Source: MSPOR6 sp964652195 (GTDB taxonomy: Bacteria > Poribacteria > WGA-4E > WGA-3G). From it: 64,000 bases of DNA. This document shows, piece by piece, positions 43,440-52,926 of the stretch (position 1 is the first letter of the stretch; the number at the start of each line of letters is the position of its first letter). Under the pieces are notes generated by a model. It was not told the origin of the DNA. It worked only from the letters and a program-made list of their open reading frames with translations, and did not search any database. The position numbers and the translations under genes are program-made. Location of the stretch: contig CAZZBB010000074.1 in assembly GCA_964652195.1 (NCBI GenBank), positions 62,001 to 126,000 on the forward strand. Direction: 5' to 3'.

Positions 43440-44168
43440 TCATTTAGCTATTAAGTCTCTCAATTCAATCTTTTCTTCTTTTTTAAAGTATTTGATGGAA
43501 TTTTCGAGACACTCTTTTGAAAAGTGTTGTCCATATTCATGTATAAAATCTACCACTATTCCTTGGTCAATCTTTGATATCTCACGTAATAACCATCCAA
43601 CTGCAGTCTTAGCGAATCGTTCTTCTCTTTGAATGAGAATGGCATTTGATTGTAAGATCAGATGTGTATATTGATTTTCTTTGTTGATATTTGTGAAGGC
43701 AACCACAGAACATCTTGCCTGCCAAACATTCTCAGCAGTATTCCATTTTGATGTGGTCTTTGCACACTCCATACCATTTACTTTTATTAGATTTCTCAGT
43801 ACACGTGTACATAGCCAATCACATACACTCCAATCATAAATATATCCTTTCTTAAATATGCTTTCTAATCTTGAGAGTAAGATTTCATAATCAATTTTTT
43901 TATAGAGATATAACTGTAGGAAGAGTATCCCTGAAAATTTATCTTCAGCATAATCTTCTTCAAAGAATGATAGTGCCACGTCTAACTGTTCATTAAGTGA
44001 AAGTTGATCTATATTTTCTTCATTGTACCATTTTTTCAATTCACTTCGAATTGTAGGAAGTTCAACACCTCGGTATTTGGTATTATGTTTAATATAATTC
44101 TCAAACCATAGCTTCCTTTTTTCATCAGCATGTTTATCTAAACGGATTTGAAGTTTTTCAATTAGCAT
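43440..44168 (-). CDS. DNA alkylation repair protein, AlkD-like
   Basis: This 242-residue all-helical protein matches the AlkD/HEAT-like DNA alkylation repair family (PF08713), which excises cationic alkylpurines such as 3- and 7-methyl adducts. Motifs include KYRGVELPTIRSELKKW near the N-terminus, DWSVCDWLCTRVL, WQARCSVVAF (aromatic residue plus Arg of the binding cleft) and RFAKTAVGWLLREI. AAGG precedes the ATG. It stands alone, converging on the ABC exporter genes. Some relatives in the family lack glycosylase activity; the key catalytic Asp cannot be placed with certainty here. Confidence 0.85.
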   Translation of the reverse strand: MLIEKLQIRLDKHADEKRKLWFENYIKHNTKYRGVELPTIRSELKKWYNEENIDQLSLNEQLDVALSFFEEDYAEDKFSGILFLQLYLYKKIDYEILLSRLESIFKKGYIYDWSVCDWLCTRVLRNLIKVNGMECAKTTSKWNTAENVWQARCSVVAFTNINKENQYTHLILQSNAILIQREERFAKTAVGWLLREISKIDQGIVVDFIHEYGQHFSKECLENSIKYFKKEEKIELRDLIAK

Positions 44169-44236
44169 TATATTTACCTTGGAGTAGTTTTTATAAAATT
44201 AGAGATAAAACGATATTAGAATATATAGAAAAAGGG

Positions 44237-46156
44237 TTAATGCCAAACAATATATGTGGGTATTTTTAAGACCAAACCTATTATGCTCCAAACACAGCCG
44301 AGGGTATAATCCCCCAATATTAAACCTAAGAAGAATGGAACAGTTTGCCTATATAATTTGACGCCGCCTATTTTTAGAATTGTTGCTTTAGCTAACCAAC
44401 TCAAGAAAATAGTAAACCACAGTCGTCCCATACCTGTTCCACTAATGAGAACATACCCACCAGGATGTAATGGCCACCATAGAAATCGAGTCTTCATTAT
44501 CATTAGGAATATAGTAAATAGGAAACTTGATCCAATTACGCCAAGTTCAGGGACAGCAGTATCCCGCGGATTTACAAGCCAGGTTTGCAATCGATTGAAT
44601 GTCTCCCAACCCATATATACTATCCAACCCCGTGCTTTACTTCCTGCCCCCATATCATATAAAACATGTAAATATGCCCAAAAAGTAATTATTATTCCAC
44701 CAACGATTGCAAGAATCATTCCGATTAGTAGTTGTCGATATCCAATCCTGCTTCGTTCTGCTAATCGAAATGCTTCCAATTCGCTGGGTGTGGGATGTGC
44801 CCGGAAACACCTTACGAACGGGTAAAGGAATGTTAAACCAGTAAGATTTCCCAAACCTAATCTACGTGTACCAAGTCCTAATACCATCGTCCGTCCCGGA
44901 TCAACAAGTATAAGTTGATGTAACGGAGGGCCAATTTCTGCTCGAATTCGTGTAATTCCTATAATCATAGGGAAATAAAAAATAAAGAAAAGACTAATTG
45001 CCCAAAATGTCATACCCATTTGAAAACAAAAGAAAAATAAGAATAATAGACCTACAACAAACAATCCTGTAGCCGATCTATATCTCATAGGTTCGCGTGA
45101 ATCATCTGGTATAGATTGACCAATTCGTGGTGGGATACCGAAGACTTTACGGATGATCCCGCTGTAATAACGCCTACCCATCCACAACGGGATACATCCA
45201 AATGCGATCCATGCACCAGTCTGTTGTTCAAGACCATAGATATTTCTTGCCCCTATCATATCTGTTATGATTAACTGTATCCGAGATAGTAGCCAGAAAA
45301 ACCAACATGAGAATGACAGATCCAGCGGTGTAAAGAACATCAGACCGATACTGAATGGATAAAACGAAATGTGAATTGAACCCATTGCACTCCACGGCTT
45401 TGAGCTGAATTGACCAAGATTCTTATTCCTGATGGGTAAGGAAGGTATGTCCGGAAACAGAAAACTTAATCCATTTAGGAGTTCAGCACTCCCTGCAATA
45501 GCAAATCCAAGCCACATCCATGGTGAACTAAAGAATCGTTTTGGATTGGTTGTCAAAGCTAATGGTAATTGAACGATGGGATAATTTAGTCTTTCATTTT
45601 CTGTCCATTGTTTACGTATGAATATTGTAACTGATAACAGGGTTAGCCAAAGGGCAATAACAAATGCAGACCACGCGAGTACTGGTGGAATCCAGGCATT
45701 CAATGTATCTGGATTATATAGAGATGAATCTCCATTGTAAAATCCTTCAAGTATACGAGGATTCTTGACTGCAATCCAATTTGGTAAGTTATTCCCAAAT
45801 AGAGATAACCATTCATTTTCTGGTGTTGCAAATTGAAATGTGTGAGCAAGGACAGGTATTAGATACCCCATCATCGTATGTCCACTAAGAGTAGAAACCA
45901 TTACAACCATTACATATATGGTTTGTAGGTCTGCTGCGGACATTGCTAATTGAGGAATGAATTTCTGAAATAGAAGATTGAGTAAAACAAAAACGAGTAA
46001 TGTAAATACAGCATTAAAGAACAAAGATGCAATAGTCAGCTGTGTTGAATGCCACACTTCTGTACCCATTAAACACCAATAACTATTGAAGGCAACCAGT
46101 AGTAATCCTATTAATAGAATGTGCAGCTTAACACGTTGTTGTGTTTCTTTAGCCAT
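44237..46156 (-). CDS. Multi-pass membrane protein, DUF6785-like
   Basis: About 639 residues from the ATG at 46156, chosen for AGAGGTG just upstream. It has a dozen or so hydrophobic segments. It resembles the large membrane proteins of Planctomycetes and relatives annotated DUF6785/DUF6784, with NERLNYPIVQLPLALT and IGPPLHQLILVDPGRTM as recognisable conserved stretches. No transporter signature is clear and the function is unknown. Its start overlaps the stop of the phosphopantothenate synthetase gene by 8 nt, so the two are probably expressed together. Confidence 0.68.
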   Translation of the reverse strand: MAKETQQRVKLHILLIGLLLVAFNSYWCLMGTEVWHSTQLTIASLFFNAVFTLLVFVLLNLLFQKFIPQLAMSAADLQTIYVMVVMVSTLSGHTMMGYLIPVLAHTFQFATPENEWLSLFGNNLPNWIAVKNPRILEGFYNGDSSLYNPDTLNAWIPPVLAWSAFVIALWLTLLSVTIFIRKQWTENERLNYPIVQLPLALTTNPKRFFSSPWMWLGFAIAGSAELLNGLSFLFPDIPSLPIRNKNLGQFSSKPWSAMGSIHISFYPFSIGLMFFTPLDLSFSCWFFWLLSRIQLIITDMIGARNIYGLEQQTGAWIAFGCIPLWMGRRYYSGIIRKVFGIPPRIGQSIPDDSREPMRYRSATGLFVVGLLFLFFFCFQMGMTFWAISLFFIFYFPMIIGITRIRAEIGPPLHQLILVDPGRTMVLGLGTRRLGLGNLTGLTFLYPFVRCFRAHPTPSELEAFRLAERSRIGYRQLLIGMILAIVGGIIITFWAYLHVLYDMGAGSKARGWIVYMGWETFNRLQTWLVNPRDTAVPELGVIGSSFLFTIFLMIMKTRFLWWPLHPGGYVLISGTGMGRLWFTIFLSWLAKATILKIGGVKLYRQTVPFFLGLILGDYTLGCVWSIIGLVLKIPTYIVWH

Positions 46157-46886
46157 CTGCACCTCTACTTATGTGATGTAATGCTGCTTGTAAGACTTTA
46201 TCGTTATCATATTCTGTAATTGTATCTGGGTGTATTGATTTATCGGTTATTGCCTTGAGTTCTCTACATAAAATTGGAAGAGCGCGAACTACATTATCAA
46301 CGATTGTTATGCTTGCTTGTTTTGCTGTGCGGGACAAAGGATTCAGATCAATTGTAATTACATGTTTCCCCATTTTTCTCAAAGCTTCACATCTATCCCC
46401 ATCTTCAAGAGGGACGAAGACAACATCAGCCTTATATATTCCTTTTGGATTAACAAACCGACGATTAGAATCAATAAAGTTAAGTTGGGTATCTTTGGTT
46501 GGCATAAGTACATCAGATGCACCATTTTCTATTAAATAATCGCATATTCTATGTTCTCTGCCATCTTCTGTGTGAAATATATTTATTTCAAGTGGTGCAT
46601 TGAGTAGTTTAGCTAATTCTACCAGTTTGCCTGGAACTAAAGCTGCAACGTTTCCATTCACAGATATTACAGGATAGTCAGCCTGTTGAAGCATAACTGC
46701 AGCAGTTTGAATTGCCTTGGTTGCAAAGGAGAGTGTTTTTTCACCAATCAGATAATCAAAGGCTTCTCCGCGTCCATGTGCGATAAGACCATGGACAGAA
46801 GTTATACCAATTTCAACACCTTTTACAATCTGATCACGTAAACTCAAAGACAAATAACGAGGGTGGGATTTAGGGACATCACTCAC
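46149..46886 (-). CDS. Archaeal-type 4-phosphopantoate--beta-alanine ligase (phosphopantothenate synthetase)
   Basis: This 245-residue protein closely fits the archaeal phosphopantothenate synthetase family (PF02006, COG1701), which joins 4-phosphopantoate and beta-alanine with ATP in the archaeal CoA pathway. Conserved stretches are SHPRYLSLSLRDQIVKGVE, LIAHGRGEAFDYLIGEKT, VISVNGNVAAL, DVVFVPLEDGDRCEAL and IDLNPLSRTAKQASITIVDN. The start is a GTG at 46886 with AGGTG upstream. The family is unusual in bacteria, which normally use PanC and PanK. No pantoate kinase partner is in the window. Its end overlaps the DUF6785-like gene by 8 nt. Confidence 0.88.
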   Translation of the reverse strand: MSDVPKSHPRYLSLSLRDQIVKGVEIGITSVHGLIAHGRGEAFDYLIGEKTLSFATKAIQTAAVMLQQADYPVISVNGNVAALVPGKLVELAKLLNAPLEINIFHTEDGREHRICDYLIENGASDVLMPTKDTQLNFIDSNRRFVNPKGIYKADVVFVPLEDGDRCEALRKMGKHVITIDLNPLSRTAKQASITIVDNVVRALPILCRELKAITDKSIHPDTITEYDNDKVLQAALHHISRGADG

Positions 46887-47110
46887 TATTGATTCACCTA
46901 TGTATTTTTAGACTATTATATATTCACAGTGGTATGTTTTCAAGGTTATTAGGAATGCTGCGGAGTTATTTAGTTTTAGGTAATTTGGTCAAAATTCATC
47001 GCAGTTGATATCTTTATTTATAATTGAACCAACGGATGGGTAGACCTTTGCCCGACGAAGAGGAATTATATCGGTTCGAACGCTCCGTATTTATGAGACA
47101 GACGGTAGTA

Positions 47111-47179
47111 AAGTGACAAAAAGTTTACACACCAATTATATTTAGATAATTTGACTGTTATTACATTATCTGTTAGAAT
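47111..47179 (+). promoter_or_regulatory. Promoter of the TPR gene, member 4 of a shared architecture
   Basis: AGTGACAAAAAGTTTACACACC (about 47112-47133), 17 nt, TTGACT (47151-47156), 17 nt, TAGAAT (47174-47179). The spacing between the upstream element and the -35 is the same as at three minus-strand promoters (11848, 51454, 56033). The rest of the 419-nt gene-free stretch 46887-47305 holds a short TTATTTAGTTTTAGG motif near 46975, shared with repeat D, and nothing else clear. Confidence 0.65.
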
Positions 47180-47305
47180 AGCGAAGATAAATGTGCTTGG
47201 ATTGAGTGTTATCTAACAAGATTACGAAAACCATATAATAGAAAAGAGTAGGCAAATGTATTACAGAGATAGATATTATTAACGATTGTTAATAGGAGAA
47301 GAAAA

Positions 47306-48463
47306 TTGAAAGAAAAAAATAGTGATAAGAAAATGAGTTCATCTGAGGAAATATCACATCCACCAGATAATGTTGCAGAATCTACTATTCAAAATTCAAC
47401 TTCTCACAACCAATTACTGCACCAGTCTCTTGACGCCTCGATTCAACAACGTTTAAATGAGTTTAGAAGTCAGTTTGCTGAGGTACAATCAACGTCTACG
47501 AATAGACTGTTATTTATAATTTGTATTGCATTATTACTATTTATAATCCTAATCCCAATAATAGTTGTTTTTACAGGATACATTGTTTTTAACGAGATTG
47601 ATGAAGTTAAGAACAATGTCCTTGTATATGTTAAGACCGCTGAACAGGAAGCAATTAAAGCTGAAAGCCATACTAAGCAAGCCGAAGAATACCTGAAGGA
47701 AATCGAAAAATATCACTCACAATTAGGGGGTATAATTGGTGAATTTACAAGTAAAGATTTTACAAATCCTAATAAAGTTGAAGTTATCAATAATTCAATT
47801 CAAGATATTAAGAATAATCCAGAATTTTCCAGAGAAGAGAAGGCTATCATAGAAGCCTATATATTACAAAATGATGGGAATATAACCCAAGCAATTGACA
47901 AGTGGAGATCTATAGCAAATACAGCAATTGGTGTAAATAGTGAATTGGTATCACGAGCCTTTTTCTCTATTGGATATCTCCATTCCCTACAAGATGAAAA
48001 GGATCAAGCACTTTCTGCCTATGATGAAGCAATAAGGTTAAATCCAAATTTCGCTGATGTGTATACCAGTCGGGGGATACTTAATCACAGACTTGGTAAT
48101 TTCAAAGAATCCTTATTAGATTTTGATGCTGTTATTCGTTTGGAACCGGAGTTAACAGAAGCTTACATCAACCGAGGTACGGTAAAAAGATCTATGGGGG
48201 AATATCAGGATGCTATTGAGGATTATAATGAAGCAATCCGTCTTGATCCGAATTCAGCAAATGCATTAACCCACAGAGGAATAGCAAGAAGTGCCTTGAA
48301 AAAACATCAACAAGCTATTTCGGATTTTGATGAAGCAATTCGATTAGATTCAAGTTACATAGATGCCTATATCAATCGTGGTTCTGCAAAGAGAGCATTA
48401 GGTATGAAAGAAGAAGGAAAAAAAGACATAGACATTGCTGTTGAATTATCTAAACATCAATAA
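47306..48463 (+). CDS. Membrane-anchored TPR repeat protein
   Basis: This 385-residue protein has a polar N-terminus, one transmembrane helix at about 67-92, a short coiled coil (about 95-150), and five TPR repeats (about 215-380), the last regular: SAYDEAIRLNPNFADVYTSRG, and so on. It probably scaffolds protein complexes at the membrane. Start: a TTG at 47306 with AGGAG (47294-47298) 7 nt upstream; an ATG ten codons on has none. Its promoter carries the upstream element shared with two sugar oxidoreductase genes and the DUF4432 gene. Confidence 0.82.
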   Translation: MKEKNSDKKMSSSEEISHPPDNVAESTIQNSTSHNQLLHQSLDASIQQRLNEFRSQFAEVQSTSTNRLLFIICIALLLFIILIPIIVVFTGYIVFNEIDEVKNNVLVYVKTAEQEAIKAESHTKQAEEYLKEIEKYHSQLGGIIGEFTSKDFTNPNKVEVINNSIQDIKNNPEFSREEKAIIEAYILQNDGNITQAIDKWRSIANTAIGVNSELVSRAFFSIGYLHSLQDEKDQALSAYDEAIRLNPNFADVYTSRGILNHRLGNFKESLLDFDAVIRLEPELTEAYINRGTVKRSMGEYQDAIEDYNEAIRLDPNSANALTHRGIARSALKKHQQAISDFDEAIRLDSSYIDAYINRGSAKRALGMKEEGKKDIDIAVELSKHQ

Positions 48464-48577
48464 TATGAGGAATATAATCTTGGATTTAAGCTACTTTATC
48501 ACATTCTATACATACTCTGAATTGAATAATGGTTCGAGTAAAGACATTTTACAGTCAATTATCATTTATATTATCAA

Positions 48578-48979
48578 TTAAAGTGGTTTTCCAAAACATA
48601 ACATGTATCCATTATTATCTTTTAATTCAAAAGTACGAAGGTTATCTTCAGTATCTTCAAGATGTTGGTTGAATTCAACGTCCCGTGACATATATTCCTC
48701 ATATAATATATCAGGATCCGCAACCCAAATAAATGCATCCCACAATGCCCATTCATGTCTGGTATGGTTTGGAATTGGATGTATGTATTCTGTTATTGCT
48801 TTGAGTAATATTCGAATACTATCTCTACTAATGATTCCAAAAAATGGGTCAGGATCATTTTCTGGAAATACGAAATCTGTCTTGAAGCCGAGTTTTTCAT
48901 TATAGAACTTTAAGGTTTCAGATAGATTATCTACAATGAAAAATGGTGCGATTTCATTCAGTGTAGTGGTGTTTTCCAT
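48578..48979 (-). CDS. VOC family protein (glyoxalase/bleomycin-resistance type)
   Basis: This 133-residue single-domain protein has the paired beta-alpha-beta-beta-beta modules of the VOC fold: IAPFFIVDNLSETLKFYNEKLGFKTDF, then a second module WALWDAFIWVADPDILYEEY. Metal-binding His/Glu positions are not clearly those of glyoxalase I, so this may be a bleomycin-resistance-like or other VOC protein. Function unknown. Confidence 0.78.
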   Translation of the reverse strand: MENTTTLNEIAPFFIVDNLSETLKFYNEKLGFKTDFVFPENDPDPFFGIISRDSIRILLKAITEYIHPIPNHTRHEWALWDAFIWVADPDILYEEYMSRDVEFNQHLEDTEDNLRTFELKDNNGYMLCFGKPL

Positions 48980-49081
48980 CAGGATACTCCATTAATTCAA
49001 TTATAGAAAATGTAACTATTTCATGATTAGTACGGTTTCATACCAAACTACAAAATCACATAGAATCCATAGGGTATATAC

Positions 49082-50050
49082 ATGTCAATTCTACGTTGGG
49101 GAATTCTCGGATGTGGTAATGTTGCAGAATATAAAGGTGGTCCTCCACTATATACTGTGGAAGATTCAGACTTAATCGCTGTGATGCGACGAGATCGTTC
49201 TGATGCTGAATCTTTTGCAGAAAGACATGGGGCAAAGAGATATTATACAGATATAGACAAATTACTTTCTGATGATGATTTAAATGCGATTTATATTGCA
49301 ACCCCTCCGTATCTCCACTGTGATCAGACAATTCGAGCAGCCCAATCTGGAAAACATGTCCTATGTGAAAAACCTATGGCAATGAATGTAGAAGAATGTC
49401 AACAGATGATAGATGCATGTGAAAATGCTGGTGTAGCATTAATGGTTGCATATTATCGTAACCATTATCCAAATATAGAAAAGATGAAATGCCTGATGGA
49501 TGATGGTAGAATTGGTGATGTTGTATTAGCCCGGGTAAATTGTACTTCATACTATAACCCTAACCGTGCAGACCTGAAGAATTGGAGGATAGATCCAAAG
49601 ATTAGTGGTGGTGGTGTTTTAATGGATATTGGTAGTCATCGGATTAGCTTATTAGAGTTTCTAATGGGTGAAATAGAGACAGTGAACGGTTTTGCTGAGA
49701 CGGTTCAAACGGATTTACCAGTTGATGATTCAGCAGTTTTGACGCTCAGGTTTGTAAATGGTAGGCATGCTGTGGCAAATATTAACTGGAATGTTGGAGT
49801 TTCAAACGATGATATTGAAGTCTTTGGTACAGAAGGTAGTCTAAAATGTTCACCTCTAAATTCAGGAAACCTTACCCTTGAAAACAAATCGAAAGGTATT
49901 GTAGATATTTCGCAGGAACCATTACCTTATACACATACTGGTCTTGTTAGTGATTTTGTAAATCATCTTAGGACAGGTGAGTCAATTCGTTGTTCTGGAG
50001 AATCTGGATTAAGAACTAATAAAGTTATTCAAGAGATTATGTTATCTTAA
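49082..50050 (+). CDS. Gfo/Idh/MocA family oxidoreductase
   Basis: This 322-residue protein starts MSILRWGILGCGNVAEYKGGP (Rossmann motif GCGNVAE), carries HVLCEKPMAMN with the intact EKP motif near residues 97-99, and GGGVLMDIGSHRISLLEFL in the C-terminal domain. It is slightly shorter than its paralogues here. AGGG lies about 9 nt before the ATG. It faces the 50225-51379 oxidoreductase tail to tail, with a family B hairpin in the gap. Confidence 0.87.
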   Translation: MSILRWGILGCGNVAEYKGGPPLYTVEDSDLIAVMRRDRSDAESFAERHGAKRYYTDIDKLLSDDDLNAIYIATPPYLHCDQTIRAAQSGKHVLCEKPMAMNVEECQQMIDACENAGVALMVAYYRNHYPNIEKMKCLMDDGRIGDVVLARVNCTSYYNPNRADLKNWRIDPKISGGGVLMDIGSHRISLLEFLMGEIETVNGFAETVQTDLPVDDSAVLTLRFVNGRHAVANINWNVGVSNDDIEVFGTEGSLKCSPLNSGNLTLENKSKGIVDISQEPLPYTHTGLVSDFVNHLRTGESIRCSGESGLRTNKVIQEIMLS

Positions 50051-50161
50051 CCCAAATTGCTACTTATGAGCTTTAAGACATAGAAAACTGTTCTGAATGA
50101 AATAATTCTGATATTCAACCAATATTTGTAGTGTGAACTTCAAGTTTGCATGATAAAGACG

Positions 50162-50180
50162 CACAAACTGAAAGTTTGTG
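50162..50180. repeat. Family B hairpin fragment
   Basis: CACAAACT-GAA-AGTTTGTG (8-bp stem, 3-nt loop) between convergent oxidoreductase genes. A second small hairpin, GAACTTCAAGTTT, lies just before it. The family B tail is missing. Confidence 0.6.
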
Positions 50181-50224
50181 TTACAAGATAGCAACATGGG
50201 TTATCATAATATCTGAATGATGGA

Positions 50225-51379
50225 TTAGTTTGTTATTCGTTTTGTTTCTAATGTTACCCATTCACCGTATCCTCGTGGCATCTCATCTGGTGGTTTCAAT
50301 CCATTTTCTTCTCGCCATCTGAGTAGGGGATGTGTCCGGTTTTTCTGAGGTAGATTGACTCTTTCTCCGTATGCTGCAGATTCAAATATTCCCATCATCA
50401 TCTCAATGATATGTCGTCCTTCCTTCCCACTACATGTGTGTTCTCTACCTTCATCTAATGCATTTACATAATCTTCAACGAAGCAATAATCATCTTGTGA
50501 AGCACTACTTTTTGGATCGTAATGTTCAGGGAAGACAAGATCTAACGATTCCCAATTGTCATTATTACCGTCAGGTAGGTAGTGTGGTGTTGGTAAATGC
50601 CATGCTCCAGCACTCTTCCAAAATAGTCGTCCTTCAGAACCGAATAATTCCATTGAATATGCATTAGTATCCATTGTGTTAAATCGATGTTGAAGCAATG
50701 TACCTGTAACATTTCCTTCGTATTGGAGAGTAGCAGTAATATATTCGCCTGCGATTGTCCCCATACCACTTGGTGAAGGTGCAACATCCTCAGGTGAAAT
50801 CGGTTTTCCTCCAGTTGTCAGGTGTGCTGCTACACTAACACATTTTTTGCCAAAATGTAGCATGTTATTCAACATATGAGTTCCAATGTTCATCAAACCA
50901 TAACCACCATAATAACCTTTACCACTTCCATATATATACCGTAATTCACCAATTTTACCTTCGTTATATGCCTGGGAGATGGCTTGCATAGATGAACCTA
51001 CTCTCCCCTGATGATGTACAGCAACCTGAACACCTTTTTCTTCAGACTTTCTTATTACATCATCTGCTTGTAATAGGTCAACACACATCGGTTTTTCAAC
51101 TTCAATATGGACTCCATGTTCTAACACCCGCATACACAAATCAAAATGGAACTCTGTTCCTGTTGGAATGGCAACGATATCGGGTGAAGTATCCTTTATC
51201 ATTTCATCTAAATCGGCATATCTTGATGTTACTCCTACTTCATCACCTAATGTATTTCTTCGTTCCTCAACTAAATCACAGAGAGCGACTATCTCTGTGC
51301 GTGGGTGTGCATGGTAAGCACGTGCTGCAGCAGTGCCTCTGCCTCTACAACCTAATATTGCAACTCGGTATATCTTCAT
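50225..51379 (-). CDS. Gfo/Idh/MocA family oxidoreductase
   Basis: This 384-residue protein has VAILGCRGRGTAAARAYHAHP at the N-terminus, HIEVEKPMCVD with the EKP motif, and GYGLMNIGTHMLNNMLHFG in the C-terminal domain. AAGGAT precedes the ATG. It has its own strong promoter (51431-51459) with the shared upstream element and a family A repeat behind it, just like the 10795-11790 paralogue, suggesting common control. Substrate unknown. Confidence 0.87.
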   Translation of the reverse strand: MKIYRVAILGCRGRGTAAARAYHAHPRTEIVALCDLVEERRNTLGDEVGVTSRYADLDEMIKDTSPDIVAIPTGTEFHFDLCMRVLEHGVHIEVEKPMCVDLLQADDVIRKSEEKGVQVAVHHQGRVGSSMQAISQAYNEGKIGELRYIYGSGKGYYGGYGLMNIGTHMLNNMLHFGKKCVSVAAHLTTGGKPISPEDVAPSPSGMGTIAGEYITATLQYEGNVTGTLLQHRFNTMDTNAYSMELFGSEGRLFWKSAGAWHLPTPHYLPDGNNDNWESLDLVFPEHYDPKSSASQDDYCFVEDYVNALDEGREHTCSGKEGRHIIEMMMGIFESAAYGERVNLPQKNRTHPLLRWREENGLKPPDEMPRGYGEWVTLETKRITN

Positions 51380-51430
51380 AGGTATTATCCTTGTATGATG
51401 ACTCTCATTTGTTTTTCCTTAATTGTCATA

Positions 51431-51459
51431 ACTATAACAAAAACTAATAATTATGTCAA
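51431..51459 (-). promoter_or_regulatory. Promoter of the 50225-51379 oxidoreductase, member 2 of a shared architecture
   Basis: On the minus strand: TTGACA (51459-51454), 17 nt, TATAGT (51436-51431). The upstream element GTGACAAAAACTTTACATACC ends 17 nt before the -35; a second partial copy (CTTTACATACCC) lies within the 17 nt. Confidence 0.65.
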
Positions 51460-51475
51460 TTTGGGTATGTAAAGT

Positions 51476-51745
51476 GGGTATGTAAAGTTTTTGTCACTAA
51501 ACATTACGCTCCTATGCGTACCTGTATACCAATATTTTTTTAAGTATCGTTTTTGGTATTCATCTCAACTGTAATTATGTTAGATGTATGGATACTGTGT
51601 ATTGTAAAAACTGTTAATATTTGTCGTCTTAATTTTTATTCACTTTCACGGAAACTTTCACGGAGCAATTCTACGAACCCTTATTCTATAAGGGTTTATA
51701 ATTTTAATTAGACCAATTCTCCGTGAATCACACACGTTAATATAT
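51476..51745 (-). repeat. Dispersed repeat family A, copy 2 (nested hairpins)
   Basis: About 270 bp matching 11870-12145. Outer stem TTCACGGAG (51657-51665) with CTCCGTGAA (51719-51727); inner stem AACCCTTAT (51676-51684) with ATAAGGGTT (51688-51696), both perfect. The repeat fills about half of the gene-free stretch 51380-51963. Confidence 0.8.
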
Positions 51746-51800
51746 ATATATTACTCGATTGAGTATTTTGTACTTATATGTTTTCATACGAAGTGTATTT

Positions 51801-51880
51801 GCACATAGCACTCCTCTGGAGTGCCGGACTCTTTCTATATTGTTTTCTATAGACATATCACCCCTCTGGGGTGAGGACAG
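51801..51880 (-). repeat. Two family F hairpin repeats
   Basis: GCACTCCTCTGGAGTGC (51808-51824) and CACCCCTCTGGGGTG (51859-51873); read on the minus strand the latter is followed by ATATGTCTATAGAAAA, the family F tail. Confidence 0.7.
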
Positions 51881-51963
51881 TGTCTGAAAAACTGCGTTGA
51901 AACGATCTAAATCCGTTAGTGGCAACTTGTGTAAAAGTAGTAATTGAATGTGTGAATGGATAT

Positions 51964-52854
51964 TTACTTGCGATGCGAAAGATAGGCTGATAATGCTGTA
52001 TCAAACGGGGTTGTAGTGTCAATTTGTACATAATCAATTTGACTGGAACCGCAACCACGTCGGTAATTTTGTATAAATTGGTTTAACCCGTTTAAGTAGT
52101 CTGTCTTTAGTGAATCAGCTTGTGTTGAGAGAGTTTGTCCGTTTTCCATATCTCGAAATATGACGGAACCATTGTATGGAAAGTTAATTTCTGCATTATC
52201 AAGCAGATGGAATACTATGACTTCATGCTTCTGATGACGGAGGTGTTTCAAAGCAGAGATAACTTGTGTAGGTTCATCAAGTAAGTCTGAAATGACGATG
52301 ACCAAACCCCGTCTAACAATCCGTTTTGCAAGTTCATGAAATAGACTACTTAATTCGGTTTCTTGTCCCGGTGTAGCGTTTTCCAAGGTATTCATAATTG
52401 CTCGGAGGTGTTTGGCTGTTCCTCTGGGAGGGATATATTGTGAAATATCGGTATCAAAAAGAGCTAATCCTACTGAATCTCGTTGTTTTAGCATAAGGTA
52501 GGCAAGTGAAGCAGTAAGGTAACAACCATACTCAAATTTTGTTATTGATGAGTCAGTATGTTTGAAATTCATAGATGCACTTGTATCGAGTAGAATATAG
52601 GCTCTTAAGTTTGTTTCCTCCTCAAATTTCTTAACATAAAATCTATCAGATTTTCCAAATACTTTCCAGTCAATATATCTAATTTCATCGCCTGGTATGT
52701 ATTGTCTATGTTCAGCAAACTCAACACTAAATCCTTGATAAGGACTCTTATGTAACCCCGTTACAAATCCTTCAACGACAAGTCGCGCAACCAGTTCCAT
52801 ACCTCCTATTCTTGATAACGTTACAGGATCTAAGTATTTATGAGTCGTTTGCAT
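51964..52854 (-). CDS. DUF58 domain protein (vWA-like)
   Basis: This 296-residue protein carries the DUF58 signature GDEIRYIDWKVFGKSDRFYVKKFEEE and a vWA-type metal site DTSASM near residues 89-94. Such proteins usually accompany MoxR AAA ATPases and act in assembling or maturing protein complexes; no moxR is in the window. It is separated from the upstream DUF3352-like gene by an intrinsic terminator (52872-52916), so it has its own transcription or is read through. Confidence 0.87.
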   Translation of the reverse strand: MQTTHKYLDPVTLSRIGGMELVARLVVEGFVTGLHKSPYQGFSVEFAEHRQYIPGDEIRYIDWKVFGKSDRFYVKKFEEETNLRAYILLDTSASMNFKHTDSSITKFEYGCYLTASLAYLMLKQRDSVGLALFDTDISQYIPPRGTAKHLRAIMNTLENATPGQETELSSLFHELAKRIVRRGLVIVISDLLDEPTQVISALKHLRHQKHEVIVFHLLDNAEINFPYNGSVIFRDMENGQTLSTQADSLKTDYLNGLNQFIQNYRRGCGSSQIDYVQIDTTTPFDTALSAYLSHRK

Positions 52855-52871
52855 ATCTTCTGATAATTATC

Positions 52872-52916
52872 GAATTAAAAGAAAACTCGTCCATAAGAAA
52901 TTTATGAACGAGTTTT
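52872..52916 (-). terminator. Rho-independent terminator of the DUF3352-like gene
   Basis: On the minus strand AAAACTCGT (from 52916) pairs with ACGAGTTTT (ending 52882), with an inner CATAA/TTATG pairing, followed by CTTTTAATT. Confidence 0.75.
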
Positions 52917-52926
52917 ATGAGTATTT

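Noticed and set aside
44358..44825. 155-codon plus-strand open frame opposite the DUF6785-like gene
   Set aside because: Antisense shadow of a membrane protein; no family features or ribosome binding site.
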